DNA of 63,923 nt from positions 1-63,923 of the forward strand of contig CAXXSP010000002.1 of the NCBI GenBank assembly GCA_963676605.2, written 5' to 3'. Under the pieces are notes generated by a model, which searched no databases, was not told the DNA's origin, and saw nothing but the letters and a program-made list of their open reading frames with translations. Every line of letters begins with the position of its first letter. Position 1 is the first letter of the stretch. Origin of the DNA: SABI01 sp963676605 (GTDB lineage Bacteria; Spirochaetota; Spirochaetia; Sphaerochaetales; Sphaerochaetaceae). This document shows positions 1 through 9,250 of this stretch, piece after piece. A program made the translations under genes and the position numbers.

Positions 1-421
1 CAGATTCGTCCGAGACCTCCATGCTCTGCAGGGCATCCCTGATAACCTGCTCGATATCGACCTGATTACCGAACACACCGTAATCGATCGCATTCCCTCC
101 GATCGCGAGAAGAAGCGCACTCTTGAGAGGATGTGATGAGGAGGAGATGACATGCCTGATCTCATCTAGATGCTCAAGAATCCTGTTGCTGCTCTCTCTC
201 TTGATATCCCGGTAGGGATCTTCGGTTTTAAGATATCGCTCCACCTCATGCTGGGTGACCGTGGCGATCACAGGAGGAGAAACGTTCATATCGAACTCTT
301 TCAGAGAGGACCCGAGCGTGTTCATGATCTCCCTTGCCTGAAAATCGGTAAGGGAGAACAGGTGCTGTGCCTGGGAAACCTGGTTGAACAGGCAGGTGAT
401 ACATTCAGGATATGCTTTCAT
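1..421 (-). CDS. DUF89 / ARMT1-like damage-control phosphatase, partial (C-terminus outside window)
   Basis: Reading the minus strand from an ATG at 421 gives 140 open codons running off the left edge. The N-terminus reads MKAYPECITCLFNQVSQ, the cysteine-rich start typical of the DUF89 family (archaeal AF1104-like type). Further in is an AIGGNAIDYGVFG stretch, which matches the family's conserved GN-(x)-ID block. Members are metal-dependent phosphatases thought to clear damaged sugar phosphates or other phospho-metabolites in the cytoplasm. I infer the same general role here; the substrate cannot be told. No clear Shine-Dalgarno precedes the ATG; an in-frame GTG lies two codons upstream, but the MKxxPEC start is characteristic. 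The gene diverges from the small DUF3783 gene at 518. Confidence 0.82.
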   Translation of the reverse strand, partial: MKAYPECITCLFNQVSQAQHLFSLTDFQAREIMNTLGSSLKEFDMNVSPPVIATVTQHEVERYLKTEDPYRDIKRESSNRILEHLDEIRHVISSSSHPLKSALLLAIGGNAIDYGVFGNQVDIEQVIRDALQSMEVSDES

Positions 422-517
422 GCGCACCAGCATACTCTATCGACAGAAAAAGGGGAACAGCAGAAACTCACCGCTGGATGCTTGCCCCGAGGGCAGTCGA
501 CTGGTACATTTGAGTGT

Positions 518-724
518 ATGAATGAACAGAAAGTTGTAATAGCCCATGGGTTCACCCATGAAGAAGTGTATCGTCTGCTCAAGGCAGTGAAAAGAGAGTT
601 TGAAGACGGCGGAGATATCGCCTTCGCGATGACTACCGAGCATTCCCTCACCATGAAGCTGGGAGAGGTAGTCAAGGATGTCGGTGAAGAGCATGTATAC
701 ATGAAAAACAACCCTCCGCAGTGA
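518..724 (+). CDS. DUF3783 domain protein
   Basis: This small protein of 68 residues contains HGFTHEEVYRLLKAVKREFE and ends in EEHVYMKNNPPQ, the signature of the DUF3783 family, whose function is unknown. The frame is open much further upstream (to 170), but that part is antisense to the DUF89 gene and has no family character. I therefore start at the ATG at 518. No strong ribosome binding site is visible, so the exact start is uncertain. It is probably a cytoplasmic single-domain protein. The gene is convergent with the barrel protein gene at 777-1313. Confidence 0.7.
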   Translation: MNEQKVVIAHGFTHEEVYRLLKAVKREFEDGGDIAFAMTTEHSLTMKLGEVVKDVGEEHVYMKNNPPQ

Positions 725-776
725 GTCTTTTAGAGAGACTCCACAGCAGAGGGCTGATTCATGACCTTCTCGTATT

Positions 777-1313
777 TTAGAGCTTGATCTTGAGATTGAC
801 ACCGACCATGGTCGCTTCGAGCCAGTCGATGGTATCGAAAGCGGAGCTTTCGGTCTGAAGGTCACCGACAAGCAGCTTGCCCTCGATTCCCAGCGTATAC
901 ATATCTGTGATATTGAAATCGAAACCTGCCCGTGCGTTGTATGCGACATTGCTCAACAGATCGAAATCGCCTGAATCAAGCGTTGCGAGGTACGCAGGAC
1001 CGAGGCCTAGGTAAGGCTCGAAGAAGCCTACGACCGTACGGAAGGTAACGTCGGTGGTCAGCAGGAAGGAATATACGCTCGAGGAGTCGACGAACGGCTG
1101 CTGAAGAATGACATCAGCACCCAGGCCGAACCACGGGGTGATGTGGCCTTCCAGTCTGATACCCGGCGTGTATCCGGAGAACTCCTGATCAGCAAGATCC
1201 GACACTCTATAGTAGTTGAGGATTCCGAAATCGAAGGTGCTCGGTGATGCCGCACCTACCGCAGTGACTGACAGGATCGCAATCACCAGGATAACAATTA
1301 TTCTTTTTTTCAT
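777..1313 (-). CDS. outer-membrane beta-barrel protein
   Basis: The start at 1313 is chosen because AAAGAGGAG precedes it at good distance and it opens a classical signal peptide (MKKRIIVILVIAILSVTAVGAA, split here only by description) with likely cleavage after VGAA. A longer in-frame start at 1409 lacks a leader. The mature part of about 155 residues alternates hydrophobic and polar residues and ends in a strand (MVGVNLKIKL), as small 8-stranded barrels do. It contains glycine/aromatic turns such as WFGLGADV and EPYLGLGPAYL. It resembles small OmpW/OmpA-type barrels reported in spirochaetes. Its precise role is unknown. It is transcribed toward the DUF3783 gene. Confidence 0.7.
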   Translation of the reverse strand: MKKRIIVILVIAILSVTAVGAASPSTFDFGILNYYRVSDLADQEFSGYTPGIRLEGHITPWFGLGADVILQQPFVDSSSVYSFLLTTDVTFRTVVGFFEPYLGLGPAYLATLDSGDFDLLSNVAYNARAGFDFNITDMYTLGIEGKLLVGDLQTESSAFDTIDWLEATMVGVNLKIKL

Positions 1314-1980
1314 GATATTTCTCCTCTTTATTAGGTTATCTTCTTCTTCCATTGTACACGATGTAGTCTCTAATAGGTAAACTTTTTTGGAGTCTCCAGA
1401 ATTTTCCACTTGCTTATGTTGTGGTTTGAAAACTATTTGTCATTCAGATCTCGGTGTTTAATACGCAACTTCCAAGTTACAAGGTCCGAAATGCCTACAA
1501 TGATTTTTTGGCATCTGGTCATCACCATCTCAATAGGCAACTTTAGCGTCTCAGATTTAAGGTCTCAGATTCAATACAATTTACAGTGATAATATCCAGA
1601 AAAAGTGTTATAATCTATTTAAAACTGATGGACTCTGGGATGGAAGAATTCCCGGACTGAAACAGATAACCAGAAAAACCTCTACTCCACGCATTTCCAG
1701 TTAAAGGACAAGTTTATTTTTGGTATTCATCGACTTCTGTAGAAGAAACGGCTTATTGCTTGAATGATGTAGGAGTTGTCGTTTTTATGTTTATCAAGTG
1801 ATTGCATCATAGAATCATAATTCTCTAAGTATAATAACTATAGGATCAAAACGAGAATAGTGGATAGTTGACATTTTCTGGAATTCCTCATCGATATTCA
1901 GAGTATTAAGTAAGGAGCAGTATCCCAGTTTCTGAGGTATTTGCACAGAGGTGTCTCAAAGGCCGATCCGGAGGAGATGT
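1314..1980. other. gene-free stretch with short direct repeats
   Basis: No convincing gene lies in these 667 bases. The word AATA-G-AACTT recurs in degenerate form near 1371, 1459 and 1532. GTCTCAGATT occurs twice, at 1548-1557 and 1562-1571. A TTGACA hexamer lies at 1868-1873, and TGTTATAATC at 1606-1615 resembles the GntR operator word found elsewhere in this island. Stop-interrupted translations around 1620-1750 vaguely suggest decayed coding sequence but match no family I can name. Confidence 0.5.
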
Positions 1981-2988
1981 ATGGATTATTCAAGAGAAAT
2001 CAAACGTGTTATAACAACAGTATCATATTCAGATCAACATATGGAAGAACTGGTTCAAGCATTTTTGCCGGCAACAGTGGTTCCCGTGGATATGAACGAT
2101 AGCGAAAGGATCGAAAAGGAATTGAGAACTGCAGAGGTCGCGGTCCTGAACGGTGATCTTGACCTCAGATATGTACATGCACCCTATATGAAGTGGATTC
2201 ACTGCGATCATTCAGGACTGAATAACTCGGCATTGCCCGAGGTGTTCGAAAAAGGAATCATCGTGACAGGATCTGCAGGAAGATCCTTTCCCGTCCTCGC
2301 TGAACACGCACTCTACTTCGCTCTTTCCCTCACCTATAATGCTCCAGTCTTGCATGAAGCGAAAAAAACACACCTCTGGGACAGTGTCTGTGGATACAAA
2401 GACCGTAGAGGAATGTTCTCAAAAACGATGGGGATTATCGGTATGGGACATACCGGCATTGAGCTGGCAAAAAGGGCGAAGGCTTTTGGAATGAGTGTGC
2501 TCGGCTATTCCAGATCCGCCACGCAGAGGTATGAATATCTTGATACCTACTACAGTGCCGATGCCGGCGATTCAGTCGACGATCTGATCATGAAAAGCGA
2601 TTACATAGTTCTGACCTGCCGACTCTCAGATGAAACCTATCACCTTATAGGTTCAAGGGAGTTCAGTATGATGAAGAATTCAGCCTATCTGATCAATATT
2701 GCCAGAGGACCGGTAGTGGATGAGACCGCATTACAGGAGGCACTGATACGTCATGAAATTGCAGGTGCAGGATCCGACGTGTTTGAGGAAGAACCTCTCC
2801 CGTCGGAAAGCCCTCTATGGGATATACCTAACATGCTTATCACCCCTCACTGTACTCCTGAAGTTCCTGATTTGCAGGCTTCATCCCTGGAGATCATCAA
2901 AGAAAACATTTACCGATACAGGAAAGGAATGCCGCTACTGAATGCATTGAAAGAAAGAGATGTATATTATCACGCATCACGGTCATAA
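1981..2988 (+). CDS. D-isomer-specific 2-hydroxyacid dehydrogenase
   Basis: This NAD(P)-dependent enzyme interconverts a 2-hydroxyacid and a 2-oxoacid, with 335 residues from the ATG at 1981. That start has GGAGG six bases upstream; a GTG 30 bases earlier has none. The Rossmann motif is GIIGMGHTGIELAKRAKAFG near residue 150. The catalytic triad is visible as Arg in NIARGPVVDE, Glu in FEEEPLP and His in TPHCTPE. It belongs to the glyoxylate/hydroxypyruvate reductase branch; the substrate cannot be assigned. It is followed 14 bases later by a GH2 enzyme and probably shares its transcript. In context it may reduce or oxidise a sugar-derived keto acid. Confidence 0.88.
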   Translation: MDYSREIKRVITTVSYSDQHMEELVQAFLPATVVPVDMNDSERIEKELRTAEVAVLNGDLDLRYVHAPYMKWIHCDHSGLNNSALPEVFEKGIIVTGSAGRSFPVLAEHALYFALSLTYNAPVLHEAKKTHLWDSVCGYKDRRGMFSKTMGIIGMGHTGIELAKRAKAFGMSVLGYSRSATQRYEYLDTYYSADAGDSVDDLIMKSDYIVLTCRLSDETYHLIGSREFSMMKNSAYLINIARGPVVDETALQEALIRHEIAGAGSDVFEEEPLPSESPLWDIPNMLITPHCTPEVPDLQASSLEIIKENIYRYRKGMPLLNALKERDVYYHASRS

Positions 2989-3002
2989 CCGGGGAGGTCA
3001 GC

Positions 3003-5618
3003 ATGAAAAAAAGTTTTCAGACTATCAGTCTGAACCGGGGATGGGAATTCACCCTCCTAACCGCTCCTGATCATATATCTCCCGGCAGACGGTGTGATGG
3101 GTTCCCTCTCCAGGCGATGAGAGCAATCGTGCCGGACAGTACTGATATCGATGAAATCCTTTCCACCAGACACAAAAGTGAGTGGTTTCAGGCGGAAGTA
3201 CCCGGAGTCATTCAATATGATCTGATACGGGAAGGAATCCTGACGAATCCCTTCTCAAGCGTACAGGCAGCACAGGATGCATGGTGGGTCTCAGAGTCTG
3301 ACTGGCTCTACAGGCTCGGATTCAGCCTGAGTCCGGGGGATGGACTTTCTACCGGTTTTTCGAGGGCGCAGATCACATTCTTCGGGATCGATACCTTTTC
3401 CGATATCTGGTTCAACAGAATCTATGTTGGCTCAACGGAAAATGCGTACCGGACTTATACCTTCGAACTGCCCCGGAATCTGATTAAATCAGATGACAAC
3501 GAAATTATCGTCAGAGTGAAGGCTCACGACCGAATGATACGTGATAAGATTCCTGAGGCCTCGCGCATGGATCTGTCAGGTCCGTCTACTGGACTGCTGG
3601 GCAAGTCCCTCATACGCCGGTATCAAAGAAGCTTTTTTACAAATTCAAGTCTTCTGAATCTGGGAACAGGAGTGCTCGGCATCGGCCTGAACAATGATGT
3701 AGCACTCGACTTGTTCACCGAGGCGAAGATTTCCGATTTTTCTGTCAGAACACTTGAACTGTCAGAACAGAAGGCGGTGATTTCAATCTGCACTGAAATC
3801 GATGGTATAGATGACCCTGAGGAGGGGATGATCACTGCAGCAATCGCAGTATTTGATCCGGATGGGACTCTACTGACAAATTATGAAAGCAGAACATATC
3901 TGCGCAAACACATGATGACAAACGTGAATATTTCAATTCCCGATCCGAAGGTATGGTGGCCTTCCGGTTTCGGAAAACAGAACCTGTATTCCGTGGAAGT
4001 GGAATTAAGGAAATCCGGAAATGTGATAAGCAAGAAGAAGATACTGTATGGGTTGAAGAGAATTGAACTTGTCACGGAACGTGATAACGGAAAACCGTGT
4101 TTCTTCCTGAAGGTCAATGGACGCAACATCCACTGCCGGGGGTATAACCTCATCCCTGTTGATTATCTGAAAGTGCATGGAAGCAGAGAGGAATATCAAA
4201 AATTATTTACCATTATCAGGGAATCAGGTGCCAATATGCTGCGGTTCTGGGGAGGCGGAGCAGTGGAGAATGATTATGTGTATGAATTCTGTGACAGACT
4301 CGGTATCCTAGTATGGCAGGACTTTTTCCTGCACAGCAACGTCTACCCTGATTATGATGCCGAATTCATCCAGAACTTTTCCCTGGAAGCAGAAGAATTG
4401 GTCAGTAAAGTACGCAATCATGCCAGTCTCGCTCTCCTGTGCGGGGGAAATGAACAGTATGAAGGTTGGGAGGAATGGGGCTGGAAAGAATCGATGGATA
4501 GATTCTATGGTGAATCACTCGTCACTGCGGTGCTGCCAGAGATTGTCAGGAAACACTGCCATGATATTCCCTATATCGTAAATTCTCCCCATGGTTTGCC
4601 TCGGGCTCAGTCACCCGTAACAGGAGATATGCACAACTGGGGGAATTTTTATAATTCAACCAAAGATCCGCAATTTGTGACCGAAACCTGCTGGTCAATC
4701 GAAAGCTATTCCCGTCCGGAAACATTGAAAGAGGTGATGGGGCTTGATGTGGATACGTATGATACACCCGGCTGGTACAGGCACTGGAACGAAATTACCG
4801 GTCTCCCGAAGATCACCAGGTTTCCCTACAGTAGTTATTTTGATGTTACCTCCCTAAGGGGGTATCTTCGTTCACTCAACATTGAACAGGCTTATGCCGA
4901 CTATCATGCATTGTCAAATTTCAGGCTGCACTCGCCTTCAAATAAAGGAATTCTCTACTGGTCCCTGAATAAGGGAGGCCCACTGTTCCAATTCGGCTGT
5001 GTCGATTACCTCGGCTATCCGCTCATGAGTTATTACGTAATAAAACGGCTATTTGCAGGCATAGTCGTTCAGCCCTACCGGGATCTCGAGGATATTCGGA
5101 TCGTCGGGTCGAATGAAACCCCTCATGATGTACTCGGAACATTACTTGTAAGACATTTTCAAATCGATGGAACTATCGTGAATCAGTGGGAAAAGCAGCT
5201 GATCCTGAAATCCGGCGGGATCAGTACCATGCTTAATTTAGAAAACTGCTACAGGGAAGTATCGGATCGCCACTCTGAAGTGATCCATGCTGAGTTCATA
5301 TCAGGGAATACCGTACTATCGGAGGATGCGCTCCTATTCGCTCCATTTGCGGAGGTCGTCGCTCCAACGAAGCGACCTCTTACAGTGCGAGTGAAACGGC
5401 GTAATGAAACCAGCTGGGAAATCATCCTCTCTGCAACAAGTGTGGTGAAGATGGTAGAAATGGAATGTGACCGGAAAGTATTATTCACTGAGAACTATTG
5501 TATCCTGGTGCCGGGAAGAGAGAAAGTCATTCGCGTAGAAGCTCTTGATGCTATTCCGCCTTCCCGCCTTTCCGTTCATGCAGTAGACTCCACCTTCTCA
5601 CAGACTATCCTGCTCTAG
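3003..5618 (+). CDS. glycoside hydrolase family 2, beta-mannosidase-like
   Basis: This 871-residue enzyme has the GH2 layout: a jelly-roll sugar-binding domain (about residues 1-230), an immunoglobulin-like sandwich and a TIM barrel (about 350-700), then a C-terminal sandwich. The barrel shows MLRFWGGGAVENDYVYEFCD and GILVWQDFF, typical of mannosidases. The acid/base Glu is in LLCGGNEQYEGW, and a candidate nucleophile Glu is in FVTETCWSIES. No signal peptide is seen, so it should act in the cytoplasm on imported oligosaccharide. A GGGAGG leader precedes the ATG at 3003. It is paired with the dehydrogenase just upstream. The second GH2 at 13757-16288 is only distantly similar, so the two probably cut different linkages. 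Confidence 0.85.
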   Translation: MKKSFQTISLNRGWEFTLLTAPDHISPGRRCDGFPLQAMRAIVPDSTDIDEILSTRHKSEWFQAEVPGVIQYDLIREGILTNPFSSVQAAQDAWWVSESDWLYRLGFSLSPGDGLSTGFSRAQITFFGIDTFSDIWFNRIYVGSTENAYRTYTFELPRNLIKSDDNEIIVRVKAHDRMIRDKIPEASRMDLSGPSTGLLGKSLIRRYQRSFFTNSSLLNLGTGVLGIGLNNDVALDLFTEAKISDFSVRTLELSEQKAVISICTEIDGIDDPEEGMITAAIAVFDPDGTLLTNYESRTYLRKHMMTNVNISIPDPKVWWPSGFGKQNLYSVEVELRKSGNVISKKKILYGLKRIELVTERDNGKPCFFLKVNGRNIHCRGYNLIPVDYLKVHGSREEYQKLFTIIRESGANMLRFWGGGAVENDYVYEFCDRLGILVWQDFFLHSNVYPDYDAEFIQNFSLEAEELVSKVRNHASLALLCGGNEQYEGWEEWGWKESMDRFYGESLVTAVLPEIVRKHCHDIPYIVNSPHGLPRAQSPVTGDMHNWGNFYNSTKDPQFVTETCWSIESYSRPETLKEVMGLDVDTYDTPGWYRHWNEITGLPKITRFPYSSYFDVTSLRGYLRSLNIEQAYADYHALSNFRLHSPSNKGILYWSLNKGGPLFQFGCVDYLGYPLMSYYVIKRLFAGIVVQPYRDLEDIRIVGSNETPHDVLGTLLVRHFQIDGTIVNQWEKQLILKSGGISTMLNLENCYREVSDRHSEVIHAEFISGNTVLSEDALLFAPFAEVVAPTKRPLTVRVKRRNETSWEIILSATSVVKMVEMECDRKVLFTENYCILVPGREKVIRVEALDAIPPSRLSVHAVDSTFSQTILL

Positions 5619-5848
5619 GAAGATTGATAGGAGGCGGGCTGAACTGATGCCCCCTCATCACCTGTCTATGAGCCTGAATTGACACATTCAATCAGCAATG
5701 TTCACTTAGAGCCTGACAAGAATACCTTCTCATTGCTCTTCGGTATGGAAATCATTTCTCCGGCTGGAATGAGCGACAGGAGAAGATTCGGCGACAAGAA
5801 GACTAATCTCATCGCACGCTTCCGATACCGGAATTCATGCTGCCAGAT

Positions 5849-6733
5849 CTATAGCTTCTGCCCTGCCGATCCAGCAAGGAAATCAGCTGCAGCGGAAAAA
5901 TCCTTATCCCCTAATCCGGATCTGCTAGCGGTAGAAAAAATCTGGGATACGAGCGCTCCGAGGGCCAGTGGAATATTCATTTCTATAGCAGAATCAACCG
6001 CCAGATTCACATCTTTTTTCATGAGGTCAAGTTTGAATCCCGGCTCGAAGGAATGCTCGAGAAGGAAACCTGGAAGGCGAAGATCCATCATTCTTGAATA
6101 TCCCGAGGATTCGCGAATCACATCGTACAGCACTTTTGAATCAACACCGGAGGCATTCCCTAATGCAAAGGCTTCTCCGATACCGAGAAGGTGCAGTGCA
6201 GCCAACTGCTGATTCACCATTTTCACAACCTTCCCGGCTCCTAAATCACCGCAGATATACAGTTTTTTTCCCATAGTCTCAAGGAGCGGACGCCACTTTT
6301 CGATAAGGGAATGTTCACCGCCGAGAATAATGGTAAGTTCTCCCTTCTCAGCTCCCGGGGTTCCTCCACTTACCGGAGCATCAATCACCGCAACCCCCTT
6401 CTCATTCAGCTTGGCAGCAAGTGAGACAAGAGTACTGCTCTTTGCAGTTGTCATATCGATCAGGACCTTCCCCTGGGACATGCCTTCCATAAGCCCATTC
6501 TCACCTGCTACAACCTCTACCAGCTGTCTGTCGGCAGGAAGTACAGTGATTACAACATCGGATGCTAAAGCAATTTCTTTTGGGTTAGCCAGGACCTGCA
6601 CCCCTAATGCAGCAAGCTCGTCTGCCGGGGCTTTCTGTGTGTGAAACATGGTGATGAGCTCATACCCGCCTCGAATCACGTTTTTTGCCATAGGTAATCC
6701 CATTGCCCCTAGCCCGATAAATCCAACCTTCAT
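5849..6733 (-). CDS. 3-hydroxyisobutyrate dehydrogenase family; tartronate-semialdehyde reductase-like
   Basis: The 294-residue protein starts with the Rossmann motif GFIGLGAMGLPMAKN and carries the family substrate loop DAPVSGGTPGAEKG near residue 120. The catalytic Lys is in GAGKVVKMVNQQLAALH. Family members reduce small aldehyde acids, such as tartronate semialdehyde (GarR), 3-hydroxyisobutyrate/methylmalonate semialdehyde or sulfolactaldehyde (YihU). An AAGGAG leader supports the ATG at 6733. It is the last gene of a minus-strand unit with an ABC importer and an RpiB-type isomerase. With an HpcH/GarL-type aldolase encoded in the same island, a GarR-like role (semialdehyde to glycerate) is the simplest inference, but the exact aldehyde is not shown by sequence. 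Confidence 0.85.
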   Translation of the reverse strand: MKVGFIGLGAMGLPMAKNVIRGGYELITMFHTQKAPADELAALGVQVLANPKEIALASDVVITVLPADRQLVEVVAGENGLMEGMSQGKVLIDMTTAKSSTLVSLAAKLNEKGVAVIDAPVSGGTPGAEKGELTIILGGEHSLIEKWRPLLETMGKKLYICGDLGAGKVVKMVNQQLAALHLLGIGEAFALGNASGVDSKVLYDVIRESSGYSRMMDLRLPGFLLEHSFEPGFKLDLMKKDVNLAVDSAIEMNIPLALGALVSQIFSTASRSGLGDKDFSAAADFLAGSAGQKL

Positions 6734-6806
6734 TTTTTACTCCTTATAGATACTGCAATGTAGGTAACAATTGCATGTCCCAACCCTGAATAACCGTATA
6801 GAATCT

Positions 6807-7262
6807 CTAATCGCTTAAAACCGTTCCCAGTACATCAATCATCTCGACCCGTTTGACCACATCAGCAGTGTTATCGAATACTGCAGCGAGGTAGGCATGA
6901 ATAATATCTTTAATCAGCCACGGACCCACAATCTGTCCACCGATACAAAGCATGTTCATATTGTCATGCTCCACTCCCTGATGAGCTGAATAGGTATCGT
7001 GACAGACACCAGCCCTGATTCCGCGGTATTTATTGGCAGCCATAGCGGCCCCAAGGCCTGAGCCGCAAAGAAGAATACCTCTGTCAGCCTGCCCGGACAA
7101 AACTGTTGCACATACGCTTCTGCTCAGTACTGGAAAATCCACAGGATCCGGAGAATCGCTTCCATGATCGATGACCTCCACATCCAACGTCCTGAGGTAT
7201 GCAAGCACCTCTTCACGAACCCTATATCCAGCATGATCATTTCCAAATGCTATCTTTTTCAT
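6807..7262 (-). CDS. RpiB/LacA/LacB family sugar-phosphate isomerase
   Basis: The protein has 151 residues, the normal family length, and opens MKKIAFGNDHAGYRVR. It contains the conserved LLCGSGLGAAMAANKYRG with the catalytic-type Cys, and HDTYSAHQGVEHDNMNMLCIGG. RpiB enzymes interconvert ribose-5-P and ribulose-5-P; LacAB act on galactose-6-P, and relatives act on allose or other sugar phosphates. The start at 7262 has AAGGAG seven bases away; the ATG two codons earlier is too close to that leader. Placement between ABC permeases and a GarR-like reductase suggests a catabolic isomerase for the imported sugar rather than the housekeeping pentose enzyme. Confidence 0.88.
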   Translation of the reverse strand: MKKIAFGNDHAGYRVREEVLAYLRTLDVEVIDHGSDSPDPVDFPVLSRSVCATVLSGQADRGILLCGSGLGAAMAANKYRGIRAGVCHDTYSAHQGVEHDNMNMLCIGGQIVGPWLIKDIIHAYLAAVFDNTADVVKRVEMIDVLGTVLSD

Positions 7263-7299
7263 CAGCATACTCCTTGATGTAGTCTGTTTCTTAAACAGG

Positions 7300-8142
7300 T
7301 TACCCTTTCATTCCTCCAGCGGTCACTCCTTCAGCCAGATATTTCTGTGTTGTAATGAAGACCAGGAAGATCGGGATCAGACTCACTGTTGACATAGCGA
7401 ACAACGCACCCCAATTGCTTTTACCTGTCACATCAAGGAAGAGTCTCAGACCAAGTGTCACAGTCAGAATCGACGGCTTCGCCAAGTACAGCAGCTGAGA
7501 GAGGAAGTCATTCCAGTTCCAGATAAAGGAGAAGATCGTCGTTGTAATGAGCACCGGTGTACTGAGAGGAAGAATTATCCTCGTGAAAATTTTAAAATTT
7601 CCTGCTCCGTCAATAGCTGCGGATTTGTCAAATTCTATCGGAATGGTTCTCATGAACTGTACCATCAGGAAGATAAAGAAACCGTCTGTAGCCAGCATTT
7701 TCGGAACTATGAGAGGAAGGTAGGTGTTGATCCAGTGAAGCTTGTTGAACATGATAAAGCGAGGGATCAGTACCACATGATAAGGAAGCATCATGGTTCC
7801 GAGCATGATAGCAAACATTATTTTCTGGCCGTTGAATTTCAGCCGGGAAAAGGCGAATGCCGAGAGAGAACAGGAAACAAGATTTCCAATGATGATAAAG
7901 AAAACAAGAACGAACGAATTGATGAAGTATCGTGTAAATGACACCCCCGTAGGTCCAGCCCACCCTTTAACATAATGACTCAGGGTAAAGGTGCCAGTTC
8001 TTGCACTGGGGTTAAAGATTTCCACTTCAGGACGTATCGAGCTGACAACCATCCAAATCAGCGGATAAAGCATCACATAGGCGACAGCAAGCAAGATAAT
8101 TAATTTCAAGACAAATAGACCAGTCTGTTTTTGCACTTTCAT
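7300..8142 (-). CDS. ABC sugar transporter permease, MalG-like
   Basis: This inner-membrane permease has about six hydrophobic segments, the first at residues 8-30. The cytoplasmic EAA loop, EFDKSAAIDGAGNFKIF, is the docking site for the ATPase. The C-terminus ends in QKYLAEGVTAGGMKG, the usual ending of CUT1-family MalG/AraQ/LacG permeases. I start at ATG 8142, with GAGGTGG as leader; an in-frame GTG at 8151 sits inside that leader. It is co-transcribed with the partner permease 10 bases upstream. No ATPase gene is in the window, so the importer presumably borrows a shared MsmX/UgpC-type ATPase, as many CUT1 systems do. Confidence 0.92.
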   Translation of the reverse strand: MKVQKQTGLFVLKLIILLAVAYVMLYPLIWMVVSSIRPEVEIFNPSARTGTFTLSHYVKGWAGPTGVSFTRYFINSFVLVFFIIIGNLVSCSLSAFAFSRLKFNGQKIMFAIMLGTMMLPYHVVLIPRFIMFNKLHWINTYLPLIVPKMLATDGFFIFLMVQFMRTIPIEFDKSAAIDGAGNFKIFTRIILPLSTPVLITTTIFSFIWNWNDFLSQLLYLAKPSILTVTLGLRLFLDVTGKSNWGALFAMSTVSLIPIFLVFITTQKYLAEGVTAGGMKG

Positions 8143-8152
8143 TATAGCCACC

Positions 8153-9055
8153 TCATGCTTCGTAATAAACTTTTCTAGCCGACGTTTTAAATAGGATGAA
8201 GGTGAAGGTTGCTATGATTACAAGCAACACCCATGCCATCATTGCAGCATATCCCATGTGGAAAGAAGCGAATCCCTTCTGATACAGATAGAGTGAATAA
8301 AACAAGGTTGAGGCAATCGGGCCTCCGGAACCGCCACTGATAATATATGCAGGTGTAAAATCCTGGAAAGCTGAAATCATCGCCATTACTCCGTTGAACA
8401 AAATGATTGGGGAGAGCATAGGTAATGTGATATGCCAGAGTTTCTTGAAATACCCGGCTCCCTCAAGTGAAGCACATTCATACAATTCCTCTGGTATCTG
8501 CTTAAGTCCGGCAATGAAGATTAGCATCGGCGACCCGAACTGCCACATGCGGAGAATCACCAGCGTATAGAGCGCATATCGGGGATCTCCTATCCAGCTG
8601 GCTCCTTCGATGCCGAAATTCGCTAGAATCTGATTAATCGCCCCCTGCTGAGAGAAGATTACTCTCCAGAGGACGGCTATTGCCACACTCCCTCCAAGAA
8701 GAGAAGGCAGATAGAAGGTAGCACGGAATATTCCTGTCCCGGTAAAATTCCTGACGAGTGCAAGTGCTACTATGAGAGCTATGAGATTACTGAGCGGAAC
8801 GCCTAGGAAAACATACGTGAAGGTCACCTTAAGAGAGTGATAAAACAGGTCGTCACGGAATAGTTTCTTAAGATTCTCCAATCCGATCCATTGCGGTGAA
8901 GACAGAAGATTATAATCTGAAAAAGCTAGATATAGAGAAGAAAGTATAGGAACGATACCGAGAACAATCACTCCGATGAACCATGGCAGTAGAAACAGAT
9001 ACGCATCTCGATTGCTCTTCTCCAGTCCCCTGAACTTTTTCTTTTTCTTTGCCAT
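8153..9055 (-). CDS. ABC sugar transporter permease, MalF/UgpA-like
   Basis: This 300-residue CUT1 permease starts with a very basic N-terminus (MAKKKKKFRGLEKSNRD), then a membrane segment reading YLFLLPWFIGVIVLG. The EAA loop is ELYECASLEGAGYFKKLWHITLP. Six membrane spans can be traced. It forms the heterodimeric channel with the MalG-like partner directly downstream. The upstream gene codes for the periplasmic binding protein; between them sits a strong 13-bp hairpin (9190-9221). The leader GGGGGTG precedes the ATG. The substrate is unknown; glycosidases in the same regulon point to an oligosaccharide with beta-linked mannose and/or glucose. Confidence 0.92.
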   Translation of the reverse strand: MAKKKKKFRGLEKSNRDAYLFLLPWFIGVIVLGIVPILSSLYLAFSDYNLLSSPQWIGLENLKKLFRDDLFYHSLKVTFTYVFLGVPLSNLIALIVALALVRNFTGTGIFRATFYLPSLLGGSVAIAVLWRVIFSQQGAINQILANFGIEGASWIGDPRYALYTLVILRMWQFGSPMLIFIAGLKQIPEELYECASLEGAGYFKKLWHITLPMLSPIILFNGVMAMISAFQDFTPAYIISGGSGGPIASTLFYSLYLYQKGFASFHMGYAAMMAWVLLVIIATFTFILFKTSARKVYYEA

Positions 9056-9189
9056 ATTTCAGCACCCCCTGTACTTCCATCCTCTCTGTTGTTATCCCTG
9101 AAGTCATTCGATTTCTGCTCATCCAGCTCACTCTTGTGACAGGAAGCAACGCATCACCCATTCAGACTGCAGGACTGATAGACACAATA

Positions 9190-9221
9190 GATATATTGCC
9201 GAAAACTCTCGGCAATATATC
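9190..9221 (-). promoter_or_regulatory. intercistronic hairpin after the binding-protein gene
   Basis: GATATATTGCCGA at 9190-9202 pairs perfectly with 9209-9221 around a six-base loop. There is no U-tract on the minus-strand transcript, so it is unlikely to be a simple terminator. Such hairpins between a binding-protein gene and its permeases commonly stabilise the upstream message and lower downstream expression; that role is inferred here. Confidence 0.6.
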
Positions 9222-9250
9222 ATATTTTACACTAAAGTTTCTCTGAAATG

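Noticed and set aside
170..517. Upstream part of the plus-strand frame ending at 724
   Set aside because: It is antisense to the DUF89 gene, whose protein is clearly recognisable; only the last 68 codons have family character.
437..949. Minus-strand frame of 170 codons
   Set aside because: It is antisense to the DUF3783 gene and overlaps the barrel gene in another frame; no protein character.
1620..1750. Translations resembling a transposase end (DGLWDG, LKDKFIFGIHRLL)
   Set aside because: Stops break every frame after about 30 codons and I could not match a named IS family.
5679..6212. Plus-strand frame of 177 codons
   Set aside because: It lies opposite the 3-hydroxyisobutyrate dehydrogenase-family gene, which has clear motifs.
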